Shown here in pieces: positions 49,835 through 62,266 of a stretch of 64,000 nucleotides of DNA. The position numbers and the translations under genes are program-made. How positions within the stretch are numbered: position 1 is the stretch's first letter; each line of letters starts with the position of its first letter. The notes beneath the pieces were generated by a model. The model was given only the letters and a program-made list of their open reading frames with translations. It searched no databases and had not been told where the DNA came from. The stretch lies in the NCBI GenBank assembly GCA_023935145.1, contig JALCZK010000201.1, positions 85,677 through 149,676 on the forward strand. Direction: 5' to 3'. The stretch comes from Bretschneidera sinensis. Its lineage: Eukaryota > Streptophyta > Magnoliopsida > Brassicales > Akaniaceae.

Positions 49835-49859
49835 GGGGGGGGGGGGGGGGGGGGGGGGG
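49835..49859 (+). repeat. 25-nt poly-G run in the PPR4 3' flank
   Basis: An unbroken run of 25 G follows 128 bp after the PPR4 stop, then TGAAGGGGGGGTGAGG and GGGGGCG. If transcribed, the 3' UTR could form a G-quadruplex; length error from sequencing is also possible. Confidence 0.85.
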
Positions 49860-49899
49860 TGAAGGGGGGGTGAGGTGATGGGGGCGATTAACCACCATT

Positions 49900-51500
49900 T
49901 TCATATTTCTGCGCACAACTTGCATTTGATGCAGCTTCATGATGTATAATTATCATGTAATCTTCAAAAATCCATTAATATTTCACATTGTGGTTTAGTT
50001 TTATACTGGTGGTCTATTGCTCTGTTCAGTAAAATAAAAATATTGTACTATAATTTTAAAATTGTTTTATAATTCAACCCAAATCTATTCAATTGGAATC
50101 ATAATTCGGTTCTACATTAGAATTATTTGTGTTTGCGTTTTATTTTTTTTAATATTTTATTCAACAATTTGAAATTTTTTAAAATGATGGTTTGAGTTGA
50201 TCCATCGGGTTACTCGATCGTTTAGTTGTAGTCTTGTTGAGAAATGTTTTTCAATTTTTATCTTAATTTTTTTAACATTTTCTATCTTAGTTTTAGTTAA
50301 CATTTTCTTCAATAATTTCAGTATTTTAAAAATAATTTGAAAAATAATATTTTTATTTTCAACATAATTTGAAAAGGTTGTATGCATAAGTAACATCAAC
50401 TTGATCCAAAAGATTATATTCATGTTTTTTTGGACTCAAAACTATGTAATTTTTTTTAAATGTGAGATTACTCTTTCACCTATCTTTTTAACAGACAAGT
50501 AAATACTTTCAACGTTATATGATTTTTAAAAAAAAAAAATTAAATAGGTTTTCTGAGTAATATTCCAAATAATGAAATATATATTAATTCGAAACAGATG
50601 AGATTTTCTCGGTGAGTGCAATGTACTATGTGGGTTGGTGCTGTTTTCCGTATTTAGATGTCCTCATCATGAATGATAATTGCCTTCCTTTACAAAATGG
50701 ACTTCGCTATCTTCTGTTTGCATGCATATAATTACAACGGTTACTACATGCATTGCTTTGTCATTATCTAAATGGAATTTCTATATTTGCAGACATCAAA
50801 TGACACTTGTCTAACACACTACTTCAATTTATTCCATCGGTTATCACCAACCCTCCTACCTCTCCCATGGTTTTCAACTCTTGAATTCAACTTAAATGTC
50901 TTTACTTTCCTGTATTTGGGTCCTAGATTTGTACAACTAATAATACCCTTCTATATATTAAATATACAGTTCAGTAATGTCGTTTTAGATGTCTGAAATT
51001 TTTGGAAAATGATCTTGTCAGTTTGAGCTTTATGAAAAGTTCAAATTGACAATAGTTTGAATTGAAAAAATATTAATATTTTTTTATCTAACGGTTATGA
51101 GTTTGAATTTTGAATATACAAAACTGGTATTGAATTTTTTTAATTCAAAATGAATAAATAGGTAGGTTACTTGATACACTCGTCATGAAACGTTATGTTT
51201 CAGCACACAGAGTGAATCTGAATAGTATTCACCGCCCCTGCACGAGACCGAAGCTTAGTATCATTTCGCACCTCAGTGCGATGAAAATTTTGGTCTAACA
51301 CCAACAAGCCCATATGAAAAAATTCGAAACCAAACATTTTTAACGAGGTGAAAGAACTCTTACTACTGAATCAAACAGGTTGAATTTAAACTTGAATTAA
51401 TTTTTCAGATATAAAATCTTCATAGAGAATTTTCTTTAAATTCGATATATATTTGTTTTATCAGATTTGACGTCATGCTAAATTCTAACCGTCCGAGTCA
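49900..51500. other. Intergenic, no gene seen
   Basis: A/T-rich DNA downstream of PPR4. Short open frames (50157-50423 minus, 50772-50996 plus) are low-complexity or unrecognised. Confidence 0.5.
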
Positions 51501-51539
51501 GTGTATTTAGAAAACCATGTTCTCTCACTTGTTATATAT

Positions 51540-51872
51540 ACTAAGAAACTGAAGGGTGTACAGATTTATCTGAATCTTAGTCTGGAGAAGGGTACAGATA
51601 TTGATCTGAAATTTCTGAACCTTAGTTTCTCGCCGCCAAGGAAACACCTGAAAGATAATTCTTCCATGAATCAATCTGAAATATCCTCGCAGGGTTCGTG
51701 CCTGTCAACTGAAGATCAGCTTGACATTACATTCCCTTCTGAACAGCTGCCGTCATTGATCTTAATGGGTTGTGCTCACTGCTTGCTTTATGTGATGGTG
51801 TCTGAAGTTAATCCCAAATGCCCGTTGTGCAAGAAGACGACTTTCCTGATTGATATCTTTCGCGACAATTAA
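51540..51872 (+). CDS. GIR1-like (GL2-interacting repressor family) ORF, 5' end unresolved
   Basis: The open frame carries family hallmarks in order: a basic start (KKLKGVQ), LNLS with LKFLNLSFSPPR, a Ser-rich SSQGSCLSTED linker, then LILMGCAHCLLYVMVSEVNP and KCPLCKKTTFLIDIFRDN. The CxxC...CPLC pairs resemble the small zinc-binding end of GIR1/GIR2. In Arabidopsis these are EAR-type adaptors linking GL2 to TOPLESS in epidermal cell fate. The conserved C-terminus in GIR1 reads GCPRCLMYVMLSE, so this copy is divergent (GCAHCLLYVMVSE). No in-frame ATG precedes the conserved block; the first Met of the frame lies at about 51667, inside it. Either an upstream exon is spliced on (an AG occurs near 51545) or the start has been lost. 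Confidence 0.6.
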   Translation, partial: TKKLKGVQIYLNLSLEKGTDIDLKFLNLSFSPPRKHLKDNSSMNQSEISSQGSCLSTEDQLDITFPSEQLPSLILMGCAHCLLYVMVSEVNPKCPLCKKTTFLIDIFRDN

Positions 51873-52065
51873 GAAATCAAGGATGACTTAAGTTTCTTCA
51901 TCGTCATCCCGCGTTTTGTAGGGCTACTTAAATAATAATGTTGTGTTTTAATATTAAATGATGAACTTCACTTTGGAAAGTTTCACAATTTGTTTATAAA
52001 AGTTAAATAATTTCTGTTTAATTAATTAGATTTGATAGCTTAAGTTGTATAAATATGCTTTCACT

Positions 52066-52656
52066 GGGCAAAATAATTTATATAAAGAGTTGTTCTTTTG
52101 AAATAATCTTTTATCTTCTTGGATACGTTGGTTATTGCGCTTAGATAATTAATTCTAGAACTTCTTCTAAAAAATTTCATGTTGCGTCCTATTTTAGTGT
52201 TTCAGATGATATTTTCGATAAATTTTGATTAAGATTTGCCCGATCAACATATATGCAAATTTGACTCAAATTGCATACTCGTTAAAATGCATAGCAGAGG
52301 ACGAAAATCTCTCGTTTTCTAAAAATGATACCGCAAAAAGAGAATTATAAATAAATCATTCAATGGAAAAATAATTTATATAAGGAATTGTTCTTATGAA
52401 ATAATCTTTTCACGTTTTTGGATACGTTGGTTATTGTGCTTAGATAGTTAATTCTAGAATTTTTTCTAAAAAATTTCATGTTGCGTCCTATTTTAGCGTT
52501 TCGGATGATATTTCCGACAAATTTTGATTAAGAATTGCCCGATCAACATGCAAATTTGACTCAAATCGCACACTTGCTAAAATGCATAGCAGAAGACGAA
52601 AATCTCACTCTATCTAAAAACGACACCGCAAAAAGAGAATTATAAATAAATCGTTA
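52066..52656. repeat. 299-bp tandem duplication
   Basis: Two copies (about 52066-52364 and 52365-52656) share AATAATTTATATAA, GGATACGTTGGTTATTG, AAAAAATTTCATGTTGCGTC, TTGCCCGATCAACAT and CGCAAAAAGAGAATTATAAA. They differ by scattered substitutions and small indels. No coding frame is kept. Confidence 0.9.
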
Positions 52657-52871
52657 TAGCAAGCTTAGGGTTTTATGCTAATCATTGGGAAAAAAAGGGG
52701 TTCTCTCTCGTGCAAATTGAACCCATGCCAGTAAATGTTAGCCAAGGCAGTATGCTGATCTTGCAATTCTCGATCAAAATACGTCAGAATGTTATTTGAA
52801 GATCAAAATAGTATGTAATTGATAGTGGATGATATGAATTGAAAAAAATTTAGTCGATGAACCAAAATAGG

Positions 52872-53045
52872 ACCTCATATGCTTCCCAAGATCCTCTTAC
52901 ATACAAGCATACCTGCCATAAAATAGTACTAAACATATGATCCAAACACTAAAGAACGTAAAAAAAGTCATAGGACCCATTGCAAACCAATAATTGATAT
53001 ACCAAATGAAAACTCCAATTTCATTGTAATCTCTGTTGTCTTTTT
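52872..53045. repeat. Dispersed copy of sequence found at 62500-62665
   Basis: CCAAGATCCTCTTACATA(C/T)AAGCATA, TAGTACTAAACATAT, ATCCAAACACTAAAGAAC and CCAATAATTGATATACCAAA TGAAAACTCCAATTTCA are shared with about 62500-62665 in the same orientation. The second copy lies downstream (minus) of the eRF1 pseudogene. Confidence 0.85.
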
Positions 53046-55570
53046 TGGATGCTAAATACACATTTAAAAACATCAACGATTTTTGTTGTTTGTTAGTAAA
53101 AAAACTAAACAAAAATTTGTGAAAAGACAAAAAACCATAGCCCCAATGTTTTAAACTATATATAAGCATTTTTTTTATTTCTAATTTATCTCGAAGTTTT
53201 ATGGTGCTCGTGGTAATTTAACGGTTAAGATTTAAAAATATTTTATATAATTATAATCACAAGTATCAAGTATCGATGCTTAATCTTATAATAATAACAT
53301 AGTAGTTTAACTTAATTTTTCATTTTTATGCTACTTTTTATATTTTTTCTAACACCAACAAAGATAGCAAAATCCAAGAGAATAATAGTGATCGAGTCAC
53401 AAATATCCAATTTCATTTTCATCGAACTTTGTATTTTTTTTCTTTTAACTGAAACGATCGTAACCCTGATAAAAACGGAAACATTACTCTCACGTGAAAA
53501 AAAAACACAATCCAAATTTATATGCTTTTTCTATCAACTCTGTTTTTTTGTCTTGTTTTATACTTGCTTCAGCAATTTTATATGTTACTTCATTCAGATT
53601 CCAACTTAGGAAAAAAGATTGAAGATCAAAGAATTAAGAATAAAATAAATAGTGAAACATTCTTACAACATTTTATCCTTCATGTTCTCTGCAAATCGTA
53701 TGGAGCATAATTCAATGCAAGATTATTGTATAGTCTTATTTAATCCACATGGGGATTTAACATTTAAAATAATTAATCCAAAGTTTTCATGGTTCTTATG
53801 AGAGTTGACTATAAATTAATAAATAAATTATCCTAAATTAATCATCACAAATTAAAAATTAGCTTCTACAAGGAAAAAAGGTGTGCTGTGGATGAACACT
53901 GAATTTTTTGCAGTATATTATCTCATTTTGTGTAAGAGAAAGGCAACCCTATTAGTTGATTCTTGCACTGCCGCCAACCAGCCTTCTGATGATACTTCCA
54001 CGTTCTTTCCAAATCGCTGGCTCTTCTGTGAAGGAATATTGGAGTACGTATAATAAATTTGTCTATCTCATCATGCAAAAAAAAAAAATATATATATATA
54101 TATATATTTATATTTTAAGAGAAAAAAAAAATAATTTCACAAAACAGATTTAAAAGTAATTGTTTTTGTGTTTTGTGAACTGGTGGGAAATTTTTAAAGC
54201 CATTGTTAAGGCATCGATCGTAGAGGGTCAACTAGGCATGTGCTAAATAGAAGGGTTGAATTAAATAATCATGTATATATGTGGTAGAAGGGAGACAGAC
54301 CAGTTCACCTACAACCATTTTCTTCTTCAAGAATCCATAATTGGTGGGGATGTTGCATACCGACACAAAGGACCACTCTGTTACATGAGCAAAAACTTCA
54401 AATTCATATTGATATTATTTTCAGTGTTGTTTGGGTATTTATTTAAATGCAATTTAAATCATCAAAATTTAAAATATTAGAACAATAGAAATGAATGATC
54501 GTTAAATGGTTGATACGACATAATACGATAATTTTTATAAAGATAAAATGATATCATTAGTAAATTTTTTACATATATATCGGTTTTTTCTTAGTCGATT
54601 GCTTGAATACCTAAAATAAATGTTCAAAATGGACGTTACAATATCCATTGTCTTCTTTTAAAGGTATGTTATGAATTTCGTACAATTTATCATAATTATA
54701 GTTATAGTAATAATAAAAAACTCAAGTTTAATAATAATAGAGGGAAGAGGAAACACCTTCTTCTTCCCTCCTCCACCCAAATTTCTTTATTTTGGGGGAA
54801 TAACTATATATAGAGAAGGTTTTGCTACATTAAATTTTTTTTTTGTCTTAATTTTTTGTTTTTTTTAACATAAATAAAAAAACAAAAAAAATATTTGTAT
54901 ATAGCAAAAAGTACTTCTTTGTATACAACATTTCCCTTATTTTTTTTGGGTAAAATTTGAAAAGCAATCCTAACCAAATTAACAATGCTCTTATTAATAA
55001 GTAGGGAAGATATTTCCTCTGTTTTTTTCTCTCTACAAATTAAAAAATTATTTAATATTTTAAAAGCTTAGCTTTTTCTCCCACATTTCATGTGGGAATA
55101 ACACTTGTTATGACTGGTGAGTGAGCAGTTTAAGAGCCATTTTCATATGTCTTAGACCTTTTATCTGAAAGACTACAGCATGAGTATATTTATATATAGT
55201 TTCAGTTGAAAGGAAATTGCCTCAATACTATAAGAAGTAGTAATTAAAAAGGTAAGCACATGGGCTTTTGTTTTTGGAGTAGAGAACATATATATATATA
55301 TGCCCATGCAGTGCCAAATTAACAATCGATCTCTAACACCTAACTTTGTGATGTACCAGAAACTTGTCTGGTATATAATTTTGTTTTGGCATTTCTCAAT
55401 TTGATCTTATTCTTCAAGATATGATAAGATAACAGTCGTAGGACCCACTTACGTTGCCTTCATTTGTGACAAAGAAAGGGTTTTTTGTGCAGCAAGAAAC
55501 AGGATCTATGGCCCCCATCCACATGGACAATATGGACAAAAATTTGTATCAACACAGAACAGAAACATCT
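53046..55570. other. Intergenic, no gene identified
   Basis: A/T-rich DNA. An exon-like frame at about 53955-54050 (VDSCTAANQPSDD, then FFPNRWLFCEG) ends before a GT, but I cannot name it. (TA)n tracts occur at 54090-54106 and 55290-55300. Confidence 0.45.
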
Positions 55571-55574
55571 CTTC

Positions 55575-56213
55575 GCAATGACAAAACTGTAAGGTACATA
55601 TACAAAGATTTCCAATCTAGGAGTCAACTTGATGGATTTATCTTAGCCATCCATTTGGCTGAGAGTTTACTGCAATGGCGATGGTAGATGACTGTACGTT
55701 GATTCAAAAAATATGATCAAGTCATCAAAAGAGGCGCGCTGCTGGATCAGGGTAGAGAGGCTAAGACCTTGCTCTTTCATTTTTGTCTTTCTGAAGGTAC
55801 AGTTGCTTGCAAAGAAAACTTAATTAGAGCTCTGGGTGAGAGTGTAGAGTTAGTTTCAGACAAACACTCCCACGTTCAGGGTGGTTCCATATGCAATGAC
55901 AAAACTGTAAGGTACATATACAAAGATATTCCAATCTAGGAGTCAACTTGATGGATTTATCTTAGCCATCCATTTGGCTGAGAGTTTACTGCAATGGCGA
56001 TGGTAGATGACTGTACGTTGATTCAAAAAATATGATCAAGTCATCAAAAGAGGTGCGCTGCTGGATCAGGGTAGAGAGGCTAAGACCTTACTCTTTGATT
56101 TTTGTCTTTCTGAAGGTACAGTTGCTTGCAAAGAAAACATAATTAGAGCTCTAGGTGAGAGTGTAGAGTTAGTTTCAGACAAACACTCCCACGTTCAGGG
56201 TGGTTCCGTATGC
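55575..56213. repeat. 318-bp tandem duplication, ~98% identical
   Basis: Copy 1 is 55575-55892 and copy 2 is 55893-56213. Both run from GCAATGACAAAACTGTAAGG to TTCAGGGTGGTTCC(A/G)TATGC, and I count only about seven differences, including one added base. One frame reads VIKRGALLDQGREAKTLLF, then LSEGTVACKENLIRALGE, VELVSDKHSHVQGGS, which looks like coding sequence, but I cannot identify the protein. The open frame before copy 1 (55454-55687) stops inside it. Confidence 0.92.
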
Positions 56214-56574
56214 TAGCTATTAGATTCATGTAAAATCAACAATGTCAAGCCAATTTCTTAACTGTTTGGAATCAATCATGTCCATACATATTGGCCTACT
56301 TGCAATGGCAGGATTATCAAGCCATGTTCGATTTTGACATTTGATTTTTTTTCCATCAACTTCGATGTTAAAAGTATAAAATAATATGTTAACAATTATC
56401 TTTTTATCTATAATTATGTCAAGCAAAATAATTATATACTCTCTATTAAAAAAACTGAACTTGCAAAGAAACGCCTAGAGAAGAACAATTTGGTCAGAAT
56501 CAGAAAAAAAAAATGAGAAGAACAATTTGATCAGAATCAGAAAAAAGAAATAAAAACAATTGAAAATGTGGAGA

Positions 56575-56823
56575 AGATAAAAGAGGAACATAGAAAATTA
56601 GCAAGGGTTGAACATAAAAGAGATATGAAAAGTGGAGAAGTTAAGTCTAAATGAGATATATAGAGTGAGAGAAAAAAACATGAGTTGAAGATAAGAGAAA
56701 CAAGAGAGTGAAGAAGTTAAGTTTGATTGAGATGATGAGAGAGAAAAACATAAGATAAACAGTTTTGACTTTATGGGACATTTTGAAAAATAGACAGTTC
56801 TAACTTTATTAATAATATAAATT
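56575..56823 (-). mobile_element. Truncated Helitron copy, related to 5569-5856
   Basis: Reverse-complemented, this starts TTTATATTATTAATAAAG then TTAGAAC, and continues with TTTTTCTCTC, AAACTTAACTTCTTCACTC and CTCTTATCTTCAA. This is the same order as the Helitron at 5.6 kb. No 3' hairpin/CTAG is readable, so the 3' end is lost. A ~40-bp direct repeat (GAGAAGAACAATTTG(G/A)TCAG) lies at about 56478-56545 beside it. Confidence 0.5.
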
Positions 56824-58400
56824 ATATTATACTCCATTAATTACTAAGTATGAAGCATAACTCCTAAATTAATTAGGTACCCGAATCAGTGGTCCAAAGG
56901 TTAAAGAGATAACAAAAAAAAAATTAAAAAAAAAGAAATTATTCAATACTCCTAAGTATTGCTTTTTTTTTCTTTTTTTTTATGATAATATCTTTGAGGA
57001 TTTTACTGATTAAATTTAATTGAGATGACGGAGAATAAAAAGAAAAATAGAAGCAAGTGCTTAATAAATGAGAGGGTAAATTTCTCCCCTCATAAATTAA
57101 TGGGGAAGGACAAATGTGTGTGATTCAACCGTTGCTTTTTGAAGGAACTCACATGAATTTTGCTTCTACGATTTTCTATTTTTGCTTTTATTTTGGTTTC
57201 TTATTTTATTCTTTAATTTCGACGTGAATGTCTATTTTTTGATTTTCAATTGCTATAATAATCAAATCAGGGGTCATAAGTTGTGGTGACCAAACATAGC
57301 AAATTAAATTAACAAACAAAAATCAAAACAATCACACAAAAAATAAAATTTATCTGATTTGGCTGATTAAATTTACATCGATAGATCAGAGCATAGAGAA
57401 ATTCACGATAAAAAAATGAAAAATACAAAGTCGAGTCTTCGATGATTTTTCCAAACCTTAACAACACTTTTATATAATATGAGATACAAAACGAGTCAAC
57501 TAAAATTCCTCTCCCCGAGCCAAAAGGGAGCCCAACCTGTAGCAAATTAACAAAATCTTAATTTTCTTTCCTTTTCGGATCTTTCATAATTTTCAAATTG
57601 ATCATGATGGTTCAGTCTCACAATGCCCAATCAAACCAATTCAAACAAAATTGCAGAAAAAAAAGGTTTTTAAGCTTTTAGTTTTGGTTTCGCAATCACT
57701 TTATATGCATTCAGATCGGTGGCAGTTGAGCCTCAAAAGAAAGTTTCTAGAACGGTATGGGCAATGTAGAATATGTTGAAAAGAATTTGGTCAAAAATGA
57801 TAAAGAAAAAACAAATTAGACAAAATACAGTTTGTACCCTTACTTATTTAACTTCATAACAGATTATTCCTTGTAGCTTTAATTGTGACAAGTTGTCCTT
57901 TTTGGTTCGTGATATTATCATGAAGAGAAGCTCCGTCAATTTATGTTATATTATCTTTACATATGACAGTATGCTTAAAAACAGAGAGTATTTTTTTATA
58001 TTAACATAGTAAACCATAAAGAACAATCTATCACAAAAAAAAAAAAGCTTACAAAAAACAGTCGATCACAAAACCAATCCACAAGGCCTATTTTACCAAA
58101 ATAATATTTTAAGAGTTACAACAACATCAAATGAGATGTATTTAACAGCTTAAAGCACATTAAACATTAGATTATTGTAACACCATTATATGTGGCGCTG
58201 TTTGTTTGAGTTTTAAGCAACCTTTACCAAACCGCCCCAATAAATCGTTCACTGTTATAAAATTCATGTTGAACAAAGGTACTGTTTCGTTTCAGTTGTA
58301 AAAAGCATTAAATAACATTCAATTCTACAAAACCCCATAATTTAATACACACATGACAGGCCCTACCAGTCCCATGTCCTTTCCATCTTCCTCTCACCCC
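56824..58400. other. Intergenic; OFP upstream region
   Basis: A/T-rich DNA with short unrecognised frames only (57309-57545 minus). Confidence 0.5.
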
Positions 58401-58514
58401 TCCTTTTAAATATCACTCCCTGCAACACATTAATATACCAATTCAAAAAGGAAGCAGCTCAATCTCCACACACCCAAAACAAAGATCACGCCCCCCCCCC
58501 CCTTTTTTTTTTTT
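58401..58514 (+). promoter_or_regulatory. OFP core promoter and leader with C12-T12 tract
   Basis: TTTTAAATAT near 58404 is a plausible TATA element about 160 bp upstream of the ATG. The predicted leader contains 12 C followed by 12 T (58491-58514) and then CTTCTTTT, a long pyrimidine tract. Confidence 0.4.
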
Positions 58515-58565
58515 CTTCTTTTAGTCCACTTCTCCTCCCCAAGTTTGTTTCAGTCTTCAGATCAA

Positions 58566-59234
58566 ATGGGCAAGAAAATGAAGCTCCCTTCTCTTTTCAA
58601 GAACAAAGATACAAAACAACCTTGGCAATGGCCTTCATGCAAGCATCCCAAGACCCTTTCTTTTCGAGCTGCGGAAGACATATTCAAGACTGTTAACTCA
58701 GTCTATTTTGATCCCATTGATGAAGTTGAGACACCTGAGTCATGGTTCACAAACTCATCGAAGTCGGCTAGCTTCTCAACAGAGTCTGACTTTGATGGTG
58801 AGTCATTGGAGATGGTTGTACGTGGGGTGAGATCAGAGAGGCTATTTTTCGAGCCAGGTGACACTAGTTCGATCTTGGAGGAGGCGAAATTGGGTAGAGG
58901 GTTGCCATTCAAAGAGAGTGTGATTCTTGCTATGGAGTCAGATGATCCTTATGTTGATTTCAAGAGGTCAATGGAGGAGATGGTGCAGTCTCATGGATTG
59001 AAAGATTGGGAATGTTTGGAGGAGTTACTGGAATGGTACTTAAAGGTTAATGGGAAGAAGAATCATGGATTTATAGTTGGTGCCTTTGTTGATCTGCTTG
59101 TTAGTCTTGCAGCTGCTTCTTGTTCTGATTCTACTTCTTATTGCTCTGCTGTTTCTTCTTTGCCTTCATCTCCTGTATGTTCATTTGGAGGTCAAAATGA
59201 GATCGATGAAGAAGAAAAGATGGTATTGTCTTAG
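58566..59234 (+). CDS. OVATE family protein (OFP)
   Basis: A single exon of 222 residues, the usual single-exon form of the family. It starts MGKKMKLPSLFKNKD, a common OFP N-terminus (KLPSLF), followed by PWQWPSCKHPKTLSFRA. The OVATE domain lies at residues 119-178 (VILAMESDDPYVDFKRSMEE, MVQSHGLKDWECLEELLEWY, then HGFIVGAFVDLL). A Ser-rich and acidic tail ends EEEKMVLS. OFPs are plant-specific transcriptional repressors that work with TALE homeodomain and TRM proteins in organ shape. The overall sequence, with the PWQWPSC block, is like the OFP13/15/16/18 group. The ATG at 58566 is the first in frame. It looks intact. Confidence 0.92.
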   Translation: MGKKMKLPSLFKNKDTKQPWQWPSCKHPKTLSFRAAEDIFKTVNSVYFDPIDEVETPESWFTNSSKSASFSTESDFDGESLEMVVRGVRSERLFFEPGDTSSILEEAKLGRGLPFKESVILAMESDDPYVDFKRSMEEMVQSHGLKDWECLEELLEWYLKVNGKKNHGFIVGAFVDLLVSLAAASCSDSTSYCSAVSSLPSSPVCSFGGQNEIDEEEKMVLS

Positions 59235-62200
59235 CTTTCAATGTATCATTCTTTTCTGTATAGTTGTAGGTAGAAAAACATATGTAAGGTAGCAAACATC
59301 AGATCTATCTGTCTTCTCTCTCTGTATTTGATAGAATGCAAGGATGATTTTGTGTAAAATACTAACTAGATTATGATTTATTGACCACCAGTAGTAAGAA
59401 GAATAATATCAATGTTTAAGAATAGTGTCAAAAACATCCTTCCTCTATGTAAAAATATGTATCTACTCATCCTGTAATAAGCAATTCCTTAGGCCAGAGT
59501 TTCCATCATATTTCACCTTTTACACCCACTCACATAAACAACTCTTCATCTTCAGTAAAGATAAGGATTCTAGAATTAATAGTGCACCGGACTCTGGAAC
59601 CATTTGGTCAGTGATCTGGGAGTTAGAATTTTTTGGGTAAGTTGGATAGGAATCACATTATCAGAAGAGGGAATTTCTGTGGTTTGGAGCCAAAAAAGAA
59701 GAATATAATCAGAATTTGATGAACTTCTAAATGTGAAATTATAATTCCAAAAAAAAAGGAGAAATTATAAGAGAAAAATTCTTTCTTATGCATCATATCA
59801 TGCATGATTGATGATGTCCCATGTGCATAATCCATTGTAGTGAATAGTCTATATCGTTAATCTACAATGAATCTTAAGAGCATAATGGCATGGTAAAATA
59901 ATCTCAGAAGTTATAAACACTATAATATGAAGAGATGATCATCTTAATGTAGAATCAGGAATTCATGGCAAATTTTTTACATTCTTATATCGATTTTCCA
60001 CAAACCACCCACAAATTTGTGTACCAGTGTCATATCAAATATCCATATACCACCGTAAATATGCAACCCAAAATCAGCAATGCACTATTCTAAGCAAGTA
60101 ATGAATTCTTTCCTTGAAAATTTAAATCCAATCCTCATTCATGAATTCCTAGAAACAGAGCAGATGATGCATCAGATACCAATTTCTGTTTTCCTATTCA
60201 TGGTTTGAGTAGGCTCAAAAATACAAAGGTTACTCCAGATCTATAAAAGAACCTCACATGAAAGTGTACTAAAATGAATGGTGGCGTCTAAAAGTGCTCG
60301 AAAATGGCATGTGGTATCAGTTCAATTCATTTCCCTGCTACATCAACAACTACCCTCTTTTATCTCAAATTTATTGTGACTGAACCTATGAAAATATATA
60401 TGGACCACCTCATATAAAAAGTAATCAGAAAATTTAATGTTCATAAGGTTGATAAATATAAACCTCTTAACCACAATTAGATTATCTCAGCTGCAAGACC
60501 CTCAAAGACCCTCCCTTAGCTACTATAATAATTGAAGCTCAATAACTGATAAAGAACAAAAGAGAAGCTCAATATAGTGTAAATATTTCGGGCAGTTCAC
60601 GTAATTTGAATTTTCAAGTCTTAATTCAGAATCCAAGTGACACCATATAAAGTTCAACAATTGTCAGTTCTGATACTAATGTTCTACTAGCAAGAACAAA
60701 ACCAAATACAAATGCATAGTAAAGCAGGCTATCAAAGTATAATGGCATACTTTTGGGGATACAGACTGATGAGAATCTGAGAAACCTGAGCTATCAGATT
60801 TTACTTTAAGTAGTTATGGACAATTTAACTTCCTAAACCTTCTTGTAATACTTAATCCATCTATCCATTTTCAAGTATACTGAATTATGATTTTTTGACT
60901 TCCTGATAATTCTATTCATACTAGGATAAAAGAAAGTTTGTTCTGAAGTGTATCTAAGCAAAGCAAACGCAATTTTTCATATCATATACCAAACATAATC
61001 TGTCTAAAGTATTTTTGTAAAAACTTTGATAGAGAGGACCTAAAGCCAAATCCCAATTTTGGCAGTTTACTTGTTTTCATTAAATGTTCCACAGTATGGC
61101 TCTCCTTTATGCAGGTGCCACTGTGACTCAACATCAAGCTTCTTACTTAAAAACTATCTATTTCAAAAACTCACCAGTGAATGTGATACTCTAATCTACC
61201 CATTATTTTCCAATGCAAGGAGTAGGCGAGTAGCCTGCCAAGGTCAACCTTCTAACATCAAGCCAAAATAATTAGGCTCAAGTTTGTTAAAATAATGATT
61301 AGTAAGCCAATGAACCTCATGTAAGCTACTTATAGGTCTTGTATTGTGTTTTCTCCAAGAATTATTGCTATATAACAAGGTTCAGTTGAAATAAGATAAA
61401 CCATTATCTATATGTTCCATTTATAGAGTAACTAGCATGAACACTATTGCAAGGGAGTTGCTTTTTTATTCCTTTTGCACAAATACTTGTTGAGTACTCT
61501 CCAAATTTCAATCTACATATATATCCAGCACTCATTGAATGAAGATAAAGTTTGACTATAGAAGTACCCAGTAATTCACATGTGCTCAGAAACATATCAG
61601 ATAGATCTCAAACATTACTACATAAGGGTTCAAGGCATTTATAGAATGCCATGTTAAACTGATTTACTTTCCCAAATAATTCTCAACTACCGCAAACATA
61701 GCTATCTATCTCTTTGTGAATACTACTAAAGATTTCAGTGCATTACTAGATGAACAAGTACAAAATACATAGCCTTTCTAGGCTAGCTTAGTCCTGATAA
61801 TTTATTGCCCACATGAAATCCATAATTCCGCAAACCAACCTTTCTGCTTTCTAAATTATCATTTATAACCTCATAAAAGAAAATTTATTGCATTGATGTA
61901 GCTTTCAATTTTTGTGGCAACACTTCAAAGGAATACGAATTAGCTTTCAATCCTATTAAGCGGTTGCTCAATGGAGTACAAGTTTTGCTTTGAACATTAA
62001 ACCTTCACTACCCCTTTTTCTAGTTATCCAAAGACCAATTTCTCTACGATTTTAATGCGACAAACCATGTACTTCATTTTGGCACATGCTCACTTCTCTC
62101 CACTGTTATTATCTCAGTTCTTTATTCAGTCTTCTTGCTTTGTTCTTAGTTATTTATTTAAGGTTCGGTAGCAAGAATGAAATTCGAAACAGCGTAAAGG

Positions 62201-62260
62201 AATCTCCATTCATGTACAAAAGGGAATACCTATTAAGTCCCAAGGCAGAAAATCTCAGAA
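59235..62260. other. Intergenic, no gene seen
   Basis: After the OFP 3' UTR no domain, RNA gene or repeat was recognised. Short open frames (59425-59640, 61059-61271, 61404-61595, 62086-62274) are not supported. Confidence 0.5.
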
Positions 62261-62266
62261 ATTTTT

